Notes: a model not told the origin generated them from the sequence alone. A stretch of 64,000 nucleotides of DNA from Streptomyces luteolus (GCF_029968015.1 NZ_JASCIS010000006.1:124001-188000), one strand, 5' to 3'. Positions 29,435-38,359 are shown, counted from the stretch's first letter. Numbers and translations are program-made.

Positions 29435-31255
29435 CTAGTACGACAGCCCGTACCCGACCGGATACAGCACGCGCCCCGGATCGTCCGCTCGCTGCACCGG
29501 AACCGGCAGCCGCCCCTCCGGTTCGGCCCGCCCGGCGATCACCCGCGCCGCCGCACGCAGCTCCGTGTCGGTCCAGGAGTACGCCGCCAGGTGCGCGGCG
29601 ACCTCCGGCAGCTGAGCCACGTCGTACGGGTTGCGGATGGCGACCGCGACCACCGGGACGCCGGTCGCGCGCAGCCGCTCCACGAGCGTGCGCTGGGAGC
29701 TGCTCGCCGTCACGTTGTACGTCCCGACGACCACCGCGTCCCTGCCCGCGGCCGCCGCCACCGCCTCGTCGATCTTCGCCGCGGACGGGGCCGTACCCGT
29801 GGACAGCGCGGTGGCTGTGAAGCCGAGCCCGGTGAGGGCGTCGGCGAGGACCGTCGTCGGCGGTCCCGTGGTCCCGGACGGGGAGGCCGGGTCGGCGCCG
29901 ACCACGAGGACATCGCGCTGCCCGCGGGGTGAGAGGGGCAGCAGCCCGCCCTCGTTGACCAGGAGCGTGGTCGTGCGCTCGGCGATCCGGTCGGCAGCGG
30001 CGCGGTGCGCGCGGGTGCCGACTTCGCGCTCCACGCGCGCGTGCGTGACGTACGGGTTCCGGAACAGGCCGCGGCGGGCCTTGAGTTCGAGGATGCGCAG
30101 GATCGATTCGTCGAGCCGCTCCTCGGTCAGCTCGCCGTCCTTGACCGCCTGGAGCACCGCGTTCCACGCGACCTCCGGTTTCGGCGGGTTGAGCAGCTGG
30201 TCCACGCCCGCGTTCAGGGCGAGCACCGGGACCCGGTCGTCCCCGTACTTGGTGCGGACGCCCTGCATGCCCAGGGAGTCCGTGACGACCACACCGTCGT
30301 AGCCGAGCTGTTCGCGCAGGATGCCGGTGAGGATGGGCGCCGAGAGTGTCGCCGGGTCCTCGGCCGGGTCGAGCGCGGGGACCACGATGTGCGCCGTCAT
30401 GACCGAGTCGATCCCGGCCGCGATCGCCGCCTCGAACGGCGGCGCGTCGAGCCGCTGCCACTCCTCGCGCGTGTGGTGGATCGTCGGCAGCGAGTAGTGG
30501 CTGTCGTCCTTGGTGTCGCCGTGCCCGGGGAAGTGCTTGCAGGTCGCGGCCACTCCACCGCTCTCGTACCCCTCGACCTGCGCCTCGACGAGCCGCGCGA
30601 CGGCCTGCGGGTCGGAGCCGAAGGAGCGTACGCCGATCACGGGGTTGGCCGGGTTCACGTTCACGTCGGCGACCGGCGCGTAGTTCTGCCGGATGCCCAT
30701 CGCGGCCAGCTCACGCCCCGCGATCCGGGCGGCCTTGCGGGCGTCCGCGCGTGATCCGGAGGCACCGAGCGCCATCGCGCCGGGCACGAGGGTGGCGGGT
30801 TCGCCGACCCGCGCGACGATGCCGTGCTCCTGGTCGGTGGAGATCAACACCGGTACGCGGGACGGCTGCCGGAGCGCGGCGCGCTGGATGCCGTTGGACA
30901 GGTCGGCGATCTGGTGCGGCTCGCGGGTGTTGTGCGCCCAGCCGAAGTAGATGATGCCGCCGACGCGGTACTTGGCGACCAGCTCGGCGGCGTTGCGCAC
31001 GCCCGCCTCTTCCAGGTTCTTGTCGACGTCGGCCTGGTCGGGCTCGGTGGCGGAGTGGCCGTAGACCCGCATCACGAAGAGCTGGCCGACCTTCTCCTCC
31101 AGGCTCATGCGGTCGATCAGGGAGCGCAGGGCGGTGCGGTTCACGGTGCTCTCCTCCGCCGCGTGCGCGGAGCCGGCGCCCACCGCGACGGCGGCGGCGG
31201 AACCGGCGGTGGCGGCGAGCAAAGTACGTCTGGAGGTGCGGAGGCGATCGGACAT
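29435..31255 (-). CDS. Secreted GH3 beta-N-acetylhexosaminidase-like enzyme
   Basis: A 606-residue exported enzyme. The signal peptide has a twin-arginine motif (TSRRTLLAATAGSAAAVAVG) ending near residue 33. The GH3 barrel shows KHFPGHGDTKDDSHYSLP (the His/Asp loop of NagZ-type enzymes) and VVVTDSLGMQGV with the nucleophile Asp; a C-terminal GH3_C domain follows (from about 400). It likely releases GlcNAc or related sugars from chitin or peptidoglycan fragments. GGAAACTTCC and GGAAAGTTTCT (31330-31368) and a 21-base motif shared with the LacI promoter lie upstream. Confidence 0.88.
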   Translation of the reverse strand: MSDRLRTSRRTLLAATAGSAAAVAVGAGSAHAAEESTVNRTALRSLIDRMSLEEKVGQLFVMRVYGHSATEPDQADVDKNLEEAGVRNAAELVAKYRVGGIIYFGWAHNTREPHQIADLSNGIQRAALRQPSRVPVLISTDQEHGIVARVGEPATLVPGAMALGASGSRADARKAARIAGRELAAMGIRQNYAPVADVNVNPANPVIGVRSFGSDPQAVARLVEAQVEGYESGGVAATCKHFPGHGDTKDDSHYSLPTIHHTREEWQRLDAPPFEAAIAAGIDSVMTAHIVVPALDPAEDPATLSAPILTGILREQLGYDGVVVTDSLGMQGVRTKYGDDRVPVLALNAGVDQLLNPPKPEVAWNAVLQAVKDGELTEERLDESILRILELKARRGLFRNPYVTHARVEREVGTRAHRAAADRIAERTTTLLVNEGGLLPLSPRGQRDVLVVGADPASPSGTTGPPTTVLADALTGLGFTATALSTGTAPSAAKIDEAVAAAAGRDAVVVGTYNVTASSSQRTLVERLRATGVPVVAVAIRNPYDVAQLPEVAAHLAAYSWTDTELRAAARVIAGRAEPEGRLPVPVQRADDPGRVLYPVGYGLSY

Positions 31256-31389
31256 GTCGCTCCCGAGACTCGGAGCCCGAGACCGCGCACGTCCGGCGTC
31301 CGTGGACCGCGCGGCCCCGGACTGGTGAAGGAAACTTCCGGGAGGTTACGGATAGTCGGAAAGTTTCTTACGGTCAAGACACTGCTCTG

Positions 31390-31410
31390 AAACCGGTACC
31401 ACGCACGCGT
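31390..31410. promoter_or_regulatory. 21-base motif shared with the LacI/Gfo intergenic region
   Basis: AAACCGGTACCACGCACGCGT, 135 bases upstream of the GH3 start, matches 33719-33739 at 19 of 21 positions. The two sites flank the same catabolic locus and may bind one regulator. Confidence 0.45.
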
Positions 31411-31489
31411 GGAGCCGGATTTTGAAGCGCAGAGCTTGCGGGGGAGGTTGCTCCCGACCGCTCCCGACCGCTCCCGACCCCCGCGCCCC

Positions 31490-32290
31490 TCAAGCCGACT
31501 CGTTGAGCAACCGCACCAAGTGCTCGCGCCCCGCGGCGAGTTGGTCTAGCAGCGGGGCCGCCTCCGGGCACCAGCGGGCCTCGTACTCCCAGCACAGCCA
31601 GCCGTCCCAGCCCTCGCGGCTCAGCAGCTCCACGCACTCCGTCAGCGGCAGCACGCCCGAGCCCAGGGCGAGCGGGGTGGTGTCGGCGGCGGAGGCGATG
31701 TCCTTCACCTGGACATAGCCGAGATACGGCGCCAGGGCGGCGTACGACGTCGAGGGCTGCTCGCCGGCGAGCCAGGTGTGCATGACGTCCCACAGGGCGC
31801 CCACGTTGAGGTGTCCGACCGTGCCGAGCACGCGCGTGGCGGCGGCGCCCGTGCGGTGCGAGTCGTGCGTCTCCAGGAGGATGCGCACGCCGACGTCGGC
31901 CGCGTGCTCGGCGGCGAGTCCCAGGCGGCGCGCGGCCGTCGCGTCCGCCTCCTCCGGGCGCTGCTCTTCCGTACCGCCGGGGAAGACCCGCACGTACGGG
32001 GCGCCCAGGTCGCGGGCCAGCTCGCACAGGTCACGCAGCTCCGCGAGCACCGGCTCGTCCGCGCCGGGCGCCGCCACGCGCACGTACCCGGCGATTCCCA
32101 GGACCTCCACGCCGGAGGCCTTGAACTCGGCGGCGGCGTCAGCCCGTTCGGCCTCGCCGAGCCCGGTGTGCACCGGCTCTTCGGCGTGCGCGCGCAGCTC
32201 GACGCCGTGGTACGCGTGCGTGGTGGCGAGGCGCAGCACGTCGGACAGCGGGAGTCCGGGCACGCCGAGGGTGGAGAAGGCCAGCTTCAC
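31490..32290 (-). CDS. Sugar phosphate isomerase/epimerase (TIM barrel)
   Basis: A 266-residue xylose-isomerase-like TIM barrel (AP_endonuc_2 fold), starting KLAFSTLGVPGLPL. Metal ligands of the family are visible: GVELR, RILLETHDSHR, NVGALWDVMHTWL and YVQVKDIASA with a final WLCWEYEARW Glu. GTG start with AGGAG upstream. Shares direction with the GH3 gene and the LacI regulator and lies near a second such isomerase (36233), so it may act on the same sugar. Exact substrate unknown. Confidence 0.85.
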   Translation of the reverse strand: MKLAFSTLGVPGLPLSDVLRLATTHAYHGVELRAHAEEPVHTGLGEAERADAAAEFKASGVEVLGIAGYVRVAAPGADEPVLAELRDLCELARDLGAPYVRVFPGGTEEQRPEEADATAARRLGLAAEHAADVGVRILLETHDSHRTGAAATRVLGTVGHLNVGALWDVMHTWLAGEQPSTSYAALAPYLGYVQVKDIASAADTTPLALGSGVLPLTECVELLSREGWDGWLCWEYEARWCPEAAPLLDQLAAGREHLVRLLNESA

Positions 32291-32616
32291 GGCGGGCTCC
32301 TGAGGAGGTGGGGGGGGTGGTTTGGGGCGGCTTCGGTCTGGCTCGGGCGGACCGGCCCGGACGGCTCTGACAGACCTGGGCGAAGGGCTGGGGCGGGCTT
32401 CGACGGACTTGAGCGAAGGACTGGGACGGACTTGGACGGACCGACTTGTGCGGACCGGGATGTGGGACCGGCTTGTGCGGACCGGGATGTGGGACCGGCT
32501 TGTGCGGACCGGGATGTGGGACCGGCTTGTGGGACCGGCTTGTGGGACCGGCTTGGGCGGACCCTAGAAACCCGCCCCCGCTCCGTCAAGGCTCGGAATC
32601 CGGTCGTACGGGGTCC
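32291..32616. repeat. 27-base tandem repeat in the gap before lacI-type gene
   Basis: The gap has no gene. Three exact 27-base copies (32445-32471, 32472-32498, 32499-32525; beginning CTTGTGCGGACCGGGATGTG) are followed by two 13-base partial copies (32526-32551). Diverged GGAC/GGCTTG variants extend upstream to about 32335. Reading frames through it give only low-complexity peptides. Confidence 0.85.
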
Positions 32617-33657
32617 TCAGGCCCGCCCGGTCGACCCTCGCACGACCAACTCCCCGGGGATCGTCGCCACGCCCCCGGACGGCTCCTTCTCGCGGCCCAT
32701 GGCGATGCGGCCCGCCCGCGCCGCCGCCTCGGCCAGCGGCAGTCGCACCGTCGTGAGGGCGGGCACCGCGTCCACGCTGAAGGGCAGGTCGTCGAAGCCG
32801 GCCACCGAGACGTCGTCCGGGATGCGCCGCCCCGCCTCGCGCAGCGCCGCGCACGCGCCGAGCGCCACCGTGTCGTTGGCCGCGACGATCGCGGTCAACG
32901 CGGGCTCCCGGCGCAGGAGGTCGACGGCGGCCGCGTGGCCGGTGGCGCGGTCGTACGGGCCGTGCAGGGTGAGCTCGGCGCCGTTCGGCAGGCCCGCGGC
33001 GGCGAGGGCGTCCCGGTGGCCCTCCAGGCGGTGCCGGGTCGTCGTGCGCTCCTCGGGGCCCGCGATATAGCCGATCGTGCGGTGGCCGAGCAGGAGCAGG
33101 TGCTGAGTGAGCGTGCGGCCGCCGCCGCGGTTGTCGAAGCTGAGCGCCACGGCGCCGGTCTCGGGCGCGGGCGGCCGGCCGCAGAGCACCACGCGCGTAC
33201 CGGCGTCCGTGAGCCGCTGCAGCTTCGCGTTGAGCGCCGCCGCGTGCTCGGCGTCCTCGATGGCCCCGCCGGTGATGACGACGGCCGCGGCGCGCTGGCG
33301 CTGCAGCAGCGTCAGATACGTCAGCTCGCGCTCGGGCGAGCCGCCGGTGTTGCACACCACCGCGAGCCGCTCCCCGCCCGCGCGTCCACCGGGACCGCCG
33401 ATCTCGGACTGCACGGCACCGGCCATGATCCCGAAGAACGGGTCGGCGATGTCGTTGACGAGGATGCCGACCAGGTCGGAGGTGGCCGCGGCGAGCGAAC
33501 TCGCGGGCCCGTTCAGGACGTAGTCCAGCTCGTCCACCGCGCGCAGCACACGTTCCCTGGTGGCTGCCGCCACCGGGTAGTTGCCGTTCAGGACGCGGGA
33601 GACGGTGGCGGGGGAGACCTGGGCGCGAGCCGCCACGTCCGCCAGGGTCACGGTCAT
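32617..33657 (-). CDS. LacI-family transcriptional regulator
   Basis: A 346-residue regulator: HTH TLADVAARAQVSPATVSRVL at residues 4-23, hinge helix region GPASSLAAATSDL, and a periplasmic-binding-protein-like effector domain (DPFFGIMAGAVQ, VAANDTVALGACAALREAG, VAGFDDLPFS). ATG at 33657 was chosen because GGAGG lies seven bases upstream; the ORF reading further adds nothing conserved. Transcribed divergently from the Gfo-DUF993-isomerase operon, so probably its regulator, sensing a sugar. The operator is likely the half-palindrome at 33838-33850. Confidence 0.9.
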   Translation of the reverse strand: MTVTLADVAARAQVSPATVSRVLNGNYPVAAATRERVLRAVDELDYVLNGPASSLAAATSDLVGILVNDIADPFFGIMAGAVQSEIGGPGGRAGGERLAVVCNTGGSPERELTYLTLLQRQRAAAVVITGGAIEDAEHAAALNAKLQRLTDAGTRVVLCGRPPAPETGAVALSFDNRGGGRTLTQHLLLLGHRTIGYIAGPEERTTTRHRLEGHRDALAAAGLPNGAELTLHGPYDRATGHAAAVDLLRREPALTAIVAANDTVALGACAALREAGRRIPDDVSVAGFDDLPFSVDAVPALTTVRLPLAEAAARAGRIAMGREKEPSGGVATIPGELVVRGSTGRA

Positions 33658-33718
33658 CTGCACGCCTCCGAGGGCTCTCTTCGGTTCCACCGCCGAGCGG
33701 GTCCCGCAACGAACCGGA

Positions 33719-33739
33719 AAACCGGCACCACGCGCGCGT
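33719..33739. promoter_or_regulatory. 21-base motif, copy 2
   Basis: AAACCGGCACCACGCGCGCGT, 62 bases upstream of the LacI-type start. Matches the GH3-upstream copy at 19 of 21 bases. Confidence 0.45.
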
Positions 33740-33837
33740 TCCGCCCGCAGTCGGCGGCGGTTCGGCGCTCCCCGTGGGGCACTTCGCCCGGCCCCCTTGT
33801 ACGGGGCTTGTCAGGCAGGCTAGCTTTTCCCCGGATA

Positions 33838-33850
33838 GAAAGCGCTTGCT
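33838..33850. promoter_or_regulatory. LacI-type operator
   Basis: GAAAGCGCTTGCT, around the perfect core AAGCGCTT (33840-33847), lies about 60 bases before the Gfo gene. AnnAAGCGCTTnnT-type sites are the usual LacI/GalR-family target. A half site GCTTTCT follows at 33856-33862. Confidence 0.6.
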
Positions 33851-33906
33851 ATGGTGCTTTCTGTAGCTCCCGCCTTCAACGGGGACCGGCGTACGGAGGG
33901 ACTTTC

Positions 33907-35058
33907 GTGACACGTAAGACGGTGCGTATCGCCATGAACGGCGTGACCGGGCGGATGGGTCACCGCCAGCACCTGGTCCGCTCGATCCTCGCGCTGCGCG
34001 ATCAGGGCGGCCTCGACCTGGGCGACGGCACCGTGCTGTGGCCCGAGCCGGTCCTCGTCGGCCGCCGCGCGCACGCCCTGAAGGCGCTCGCGGACGAGCA
34101 CGGCCTTGAGCACTGGACGACCGACCTGGACGCGGTGCTCGCCGACGACACGATCGACATCTACTTCGACGCGCAGGTCACCTCCGCCCGCGAGGAGGCC
34201 GTCAAGAAGGCCGTCGCCGCCGGAAAGCACCTCTACATAGAGAAGCCCAGCGCCACCACCCTTGAGGGCGCGCTCGAACTGGCCCGCCTCGCCGACGCCG
34301 CGGGCATCAAGCACGGCGTCGTCCAGGACAAGATCTTCCTGCCGGGCCTGCTGAAGCTGAAACGCCTCATCGACGGCGGCTTCTTCGGGCGCGTCCTGTC
34401 CGTGCGCGGCGAGTTCGGCTACTGGGTCTTCGAGGGCGACTGGCAGGAGGCCCAGCGCCCGTCGTGGAACTACCGCGCGGAGGACGGCGGCGGCATCATC
34501 GTCGACATGTTCCCGCACTGGGAGTACGTGCTGCACGAGCTGTTCGGCCGCGTGAAGTCCGTACAGGCACTGGCCGCCACGCACGTGCCGCAGCGCTGGG
34601 ACGAGCAGCGCAAGCCCTACGCCGCGACCGCCGACGACGCCGCGTACGGGATCTTCGAGCTGGAGGGCGGGGCGATCGCGCAGATCAACTCCTCCTGGAC
34701 GGTGCGGGTCAACCGCGACGAGCTGGTCGAGTTCCAGGTCGACGGCACCGAGGGCTCCGCCGTCGCGGGCCTGCGCAACTGCCGCGCACAGCACCGCTCG
34801 GCGACCCCCAAGCCCGTGTGGAACCCGGACATCCCGGTCGCCGAGCGGTTCCGCGACCAGTGGCAGGAGGTGCCGGACAACGGCGAGTTCGACAACGGCT
34901 TCAAGGTGCAGTGGGAGCTGTTCCTGCGCCATGTGGTGCTCGACGAGCCGTACCACTGGGACCTGCTCGCCGGGGCGCGCGGCGTGCAGCTCGCCGAGCT
35001 GGGCCTCAGGTCCTCGGCCGAGGGCCGCCGTCACGACGTGCCGGAGCTGACCCTGTGA
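33907..35058 (+). CDS. Gfo/Idh/MocA-family dehydrogenase
   Basis: A 383-residue NAD(P)-dependent oxidoreductase. Nucleotide fold near the N terminus (IAMNGVTGRMGHRQHLVRS), the family motif EKPSATT near residue 117 and a C-terminal substrate domain with GGIIVDMFPHWEYVLHELFG (His in the active-site region). GTG start with GGAGGG upstream. Acts on a sugar or cyclitol. Coupled by overlap to the DUF993 gene and preceded by a LacI operator. Confidence 0.88.
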   Translation: MTRKTVRIAMNGVTGRMGHRQHLVRSILALRDQGGLDLGDGTVLWPEPVLVGRRAHALKALADEHGLEHWTTDLDAVLADDTIDIYFDAQVTSAREEAVKKAVAAGKHLYIEKPSATTLEGALELARLADAAGIKHGVVQDKIFLPGLLKLKRLIDGGFFGRVLSVRGEFGYWVFEGDWQEAQRPSWNYRAEDGGGIIVDMFPHWEYVLHELFGRVKSVQALAATHVPQRWDEQRKPYAATADDAAYGIFELEGGAIAQINSSWTVRVNRDELVEFQVDGTEGSAVAGLRNCRAQHRSATPKPVWNPDIPVAERFRDQWQEVPDNGEFDNGFKVQWELFLRHVVLDEPYHWDLLAGARGVQLAELGLRSSAEGRRHDVPELTL

Positions 35059-36236
35059 CCCTCCTGCTGCCCACCGAAAACGGTGGCACGCGCGCGTACG
35101 TCCCGCGGACCGAGCCGTTTCGCCCGTCCGGATCGGCCCCGCTCGCCTCCCGCACGGTGTTCTCCGCGGCCCACGTCGTGGCCGATCCGTACGCCGACAC
35201 CTCGCCGGACGGGCCCGCCGCCGTCGACTGGGACGCCACGCTCGCCTTCCGCCGCCACCTGTGGTCCCACGGCCTGGGTGTGGCCGAGGCGATGGACACC
35301 GCGCAGCGCGGCATGGGCCTGGACTGGGCGGGCGCGGCCGAGCTGATCCGGCGCTCGGCGGCCGAGGCGAAGGCGGTCGGCGGCCGCATCGCCTGCGGCG
35401 TCGGCACCGACCAGCTGACCGGTCCCGGCGGCCACTTCGACAAGGCCGGGCAGACCGCCCTGAGCGAGGTCCTGGGCGCCTACGAGGAGCAGCTCGCGCT
35501 CGTGGAGGGGACGGGCGCGCAGGCCATCCTCATGGCGTCCAGGGCCCTCGCGGCGACAGCCCGCGGCCCTGAGGACTACCTCGCGCTCTACCGGCGGCTG
35601 CTGCGCCAGGCGGCCGAGCCGGTGATCCTGCACTGGCTGGGCCCCATGTTCGACCCGGCGCTCACCGGCTACTGGGGCTCCACCGACCTGGACGCGGCCA
35701 CGGAGACCTTCCTGGAGGTCATCGCCGCGCACCCGGACAAGGTCGACGGCGTCAAGATCTCGCTGCTCGACGCGGACCGCGAGATCGCCCTGCGCCGCCG
35801 CCTGCCGCAGGGCGTGCGCTGTTACACGGGTGACGATTTCCACTACCCGGAGCTGATCGCGGGCGACGCACGCGGCTTCAGCCACGCCCTGCTCGGCATC
35901 TTCGACCCGCTCGGGCCGCTGGCGGCGGATGCGGTGCGGGTCCTCGACACGGGCGACATGGAGGCGTTCCGCAAACTCCTCGACCCGACCGTGGAGTTGT
36001 CCCGCCATCTCTTCGAGGCGCCCACCCGCTTCTATAAGACAGGTGTCGTGTTCCTCGCCTGGCTCGCGGGTCACCAGCGCCACTTCACGATGGTCGGCGG
36101 CCTCCAGTCGGCCCGCTCCCTGCCGCACCTGGCCAGGGCGTACGAACTCGCCGACGGGCTCGGCCTGTTCCCTGAACCCGACCTCGCCGAGGCCCGGATG
36201 AGGTCCCTCCTCGACGTGTACGGAGTCGCCCGGTGA
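35055..36236 (+). CDS. DUF993 protein (dihydrodipicolinate-synthase-like TIM barrel)
   Basis: A 393-residue protein of the DUF993 family, distantly like DapA aldolases (VILHWLGPMFDPALTGYWGS, DGVKISLLDADREIALRRRL with a candidate Schiff-base Lys in GVKIS). GTG start overlaps the stop of the Gfo gene by four bases, so the two are translated together. It lies between a dehydrogenase and an isomerase, which suggests an aldolase or lyase in the same sugar pathway. No member has, to my knowledge, a fixed biochemical role. Confidence 0.75.
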   Translation: MTLLLPTENGGTRAYVPRTEPFRPSGSAPLASRTVFSAAHVVADPYADTSPDGPAAVDWDATLAFRRHLWSHGLGVAEAMDTAQRGMGLDWAGAAELIRRSAAEAKAVGGRIACGVGTDQLTGPGGHFDKAGQTALSEVLGAYEEQLALVEGTGAQAILMASRALAATARGPEDYLALYRRLLRQAAEPVILHWLGPMFDPALTGYWGSTDLDAATETFLEVIAAHPDKVDGVKISLLDADREIALRRRLPQGVRCYTGDDFHYPELIAGDARGFSHALLGIFDPLGPLAADAVRVLDTGDMEAFRKLLDPTVELSRHLFEAPTRFYKTGVVFLAWLAGHQRHFTMVGGLQSARSLPHLARAYELADGLGLFPEPDLAEARMRSLLDVYGVAR

Positions 36237-37072
36237 CCGTCGACGTGACCCGCTTCAGCATCAACCAGATGACCGTGAAGCAGCTGCCGATCCCCGAACT
36301 TGCCGAGGCGTGCGGAGAGTTGGGCGTCACGGGTGTCGGCCTGTGGCGCGAGCCGGTCGCCGAGTACGGCCTCGACGCCACCGCCAAGCTGGTGCGCGAG
36401 GCCGGTCTCACGGTGACGACGCTGTGCCGGGGCGGCTTCCTCACGGCGATCGACCCGCACGCGCGCGTGCAGGCGATCGACGACAACCGCCGCGCCGTCG
36501 ACGAGGCCGCGACGCTCGGCACCGATACGCTCGTCCTGGTCTCCGGCGGCCTGCCGCCCGGCAGCCGCGACCTGCACGGCGCCCGCGAACGCATCGCCGA
36601 CGCCCTGTCCGAACTCGGCCCGTACGCGCGCGAGCGCGGCGTACTCCTGGCTGTCGAGCCGCTGCATCCGATGTACGCCGCCGACCGCTGCGTCGTCTCG
36701 ACGCTCACCCAGGCACTCGACCTGGCGGAGCGCTTCCCCGCCGACGAGGTGGGCGTCTGCGTGGACACGTACCACTTGTGGTGGGACGACCGGGCCCCAG
36801 CGGAGGTCGCACGCGCGGGGGCGGCCGGGCGGCTCTTCGCGTACCAGCTCGCGGACTGGACGACACCGCTGCCCGAGGGCGTACTGAACGGGCGCGGTCA
36901 ACTCGGCGACGGCTCCGTCGACTTCCCCGCATGGCACGCGCGCGTGGCCGCCGCGGGCTACACGGGTCCGGTGGAAGTGGAGCTGTTCAACGAGGAGTTG
37001 TGGGCACGAGACGGCCGGGAGGTGCTGGCCGAGACGCTGGAACGGTTCAGGGCGGTGGCGCGGGCGCGCTGA
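36233..37072 (+). CDS. Sugar phosphate isomerase/epimerase (TIM barrel)
   Basis: A 279-residue TIM-barrel protein: GVTGVGLWREPVAEYG, VLLAVEPLHPMYAADRCVVS (metal Glu), VGVCVDTYHLWWDD (Asp/His) and YTGPVEVELFNEELWARDGR (second Glu). GTG start overlaps the DUF993 stop. Third gene of the tightly coupled operon. The stop codon lies in the first copy of a 27-base tandem repeat, so its 3' end sits in unstable DNA. Confidence 0.86.
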   Translation: MTVDVTRFSINQMTVKQLPIPELAEACGELGVTGVGLWREPVAEYGLDATAKLVREAGLTVTTLCRGGFLTAIDPHARVQAIDDNRRAVDEAATLGTDTLVLVSGGLPPGSRDLHGARERIADALSELGPYARERGVLLAVEPLHPMYAADRCVVSTLTQALDLAERFPADEVGVCVDTYHLWWDDRAPAEVARAGAAGRLFAYQLADWTTPLPEGVLNGRGQLGDGSVDFPAWHARVAAAGYTGPVEVELFNEELWARDGREVLAETLERFRAVARAR

Positions 37073-37349
37073 GCAACGCCCTGAGCACGGGCGCGCTGAG
37101 CAACGCCCTGAGCACGGGCGTGCTGAGCAACGCCCTGAGCACGGGCGCGCCGAGCAACGCCCTGAGCACGGGCGCGCCGAGCAACGCTCTGAGCACGGGC
37201 GGGCTGGGCGCGGGCGGCGCGCCGAGCACCCGCCCGCCGAGTACACGCCCGCCGAGTACACGCCCGCTGAGCACACGCCCGCTGAGCACAGGCCCGTTGA
37301 GCACAGGCGCGCCGAGCACACGCCTGCTGAGCACACGCCCGCCGAGCAC
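37064..37349. repeat. Two adjacent minisatellites (27-base and 15-base units)
   Basis: Five 27-base copies (37064-37198, start GCGCGCTGAGCAACGCCCTG, one or two changes each) begin inside the isomerase stop codon. They are followed by about eight and a half 15-base copies (from 37222, type CCGAGCACACGCCCG) to 37349. No gene is supported in 37073-37369. Confidence 0.9.
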
Positions 37350-37369
37350 GGCCCCGCTCCCGGTCGCTG

Positions 37370-37972
37370 CTACTTCTTGCCGCCGAGGATCTGTCCGAGG
37401 AGCTCGCCCAGGTCGAGCCCGCCGCCCGGCTGGCCCTGCGCGGCTCCGGGCTGCTGCCCTTGCGCTGCTCCGGGCTGCCCTGAGGAGGGTGCCGCTCCGG
37501 GCGATGTGGCGGCCCCGGCCTGCTTCTTGGCGCCGGCCGCACGCTTGGCGAAGACGGTCAGCAGGACCGGGACGAGCATCTCGATGCCGCGGGCGACCGT
37601 GGGCGCGGGGATGCCGGTCTTCCTCGACACGGCCTGTGCGACGGGTCTGCTGAGCTTCGATAGGACGCCGGCCATCATGCCGCCACCGAGCAGCCCGCCG
37701 AGCCCGCCGCCGAGCGTCGAGACGCCCTGCAGGGTGTTGTCTCCCGCGGCCTCGTCGCCCGCCTCGTCGAGCGCCTGCCGCACCTCGGCGGCGCCTTCGG
37801 AGCTGCCCTCGGCGCGTTCCTGGAGCCCGCCGGAGAGCGCGGAGACCGTGTCGCCGACGAAGCTCTTCGCGGTCCGGGTGTCGGCGTCCGGCCCGAGGAG
37901 CCCGGCGAGTTCCTGCAGCTTGTCGTCCCCGAGCTCGTCCAGGACGTCCTTTTCGATGGAGTTCTCACTCAT
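37370..37972 (-). CDS. DUF937 domain protein
   Basis: A 200-residue cytoplasmic protein. The DUF937 region (SIEKDVLDELGDDKLQELAG through GTVSALSGGL and TLGGGLGGLLGGGMMAGVL) is Gly-rich; residues about 150-190 are a low-complexity Gly/Pro/Gln linker before GGGLDLGELLGQILGGKK. The ATG at 37972 was chosen: the reading frame continues far upstream on this strand only because of GC bias. Function unknown. Confidence 0.82.
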   Translation of the reverse strand: MSENSIEKDVLDELGDDKLQELAGLLGPDADTRTAKSFVGDTVSALSGGLQERAEGSSEGAAEVRQALDEAGDEAAGDNTLQGVSTLGGGLGGLLGGGMMAGVLSKLSRPVAQAVSRKTGIPAPTVARGIEMLVPVLLTVFAKRAAGAKKQAGAATSPGAAPSSGQPGAAQGQQPGAAQGQPGGGLDLGELLGQILGGKK

Positions 37973-38286
37973 GCCGGAAACGCTACGTCCGGCCCTGTTC
38001 GACGGCATGTCGACGCAGACGCCCCCCCAGCCGCCGATGCCCGCAGTTCGCCGCCCGTCCCCGCACAACCCTTCCGAGCCGACGCGGGTCCTACCGGACG
38101 TCAGGGCCCGGAGGGGGATCCGGGGGGCCGGGGGGGATCCGGGGGTTCCGGTGCGATCCGGGGGGATCGCGGCCCTGAGCTGAGGGGGAGACGAGGGGGC
38201 CCGGCCGGGGGGCCGGGCCCTCGAAGCCTTGCCGCGCCGGAGATTCCGTGCCGAGCCGACGCCGGTGACTCCACCGCCGACGACCG

Positions 38287-38319
38287 TTGTCCACAGGCGG
38301 CCGAGGCAGGTTATCCACA
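38287..38319. promoter_or_regulatory. Two DnaA boxes upstream of recD2
   Basis: TTGTCCACA (38287-38295) and TTATCCACA (38311-38319), same orientation, 24 bases apart, 41-73 bases before the ATG. The first is the Streptomyces consensus, the second the E. coli consensus. The rest of the 387-base gap (37973-38359) is G-rich (38105-38170) and holds no gene. Confidence 0.6.
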
Positions 38320-38359
38320 GGCTCGGCGGACTGTCCGAGCTCGGCGGTAGCGTCAGAAC

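Noticed and set aside
32445..37198. Possible CRISPR arrays (27-base repeats)
   Set aside because: Repeats are directly adjacent without spacers, and no cas genes are present.
36071..37336. Minus-strand protein with repeated Cys-Ser-Ala-Gly units
   Set aside because: It is the translation of the minisatellite and of antisense of the isomerase; no start context or domain.
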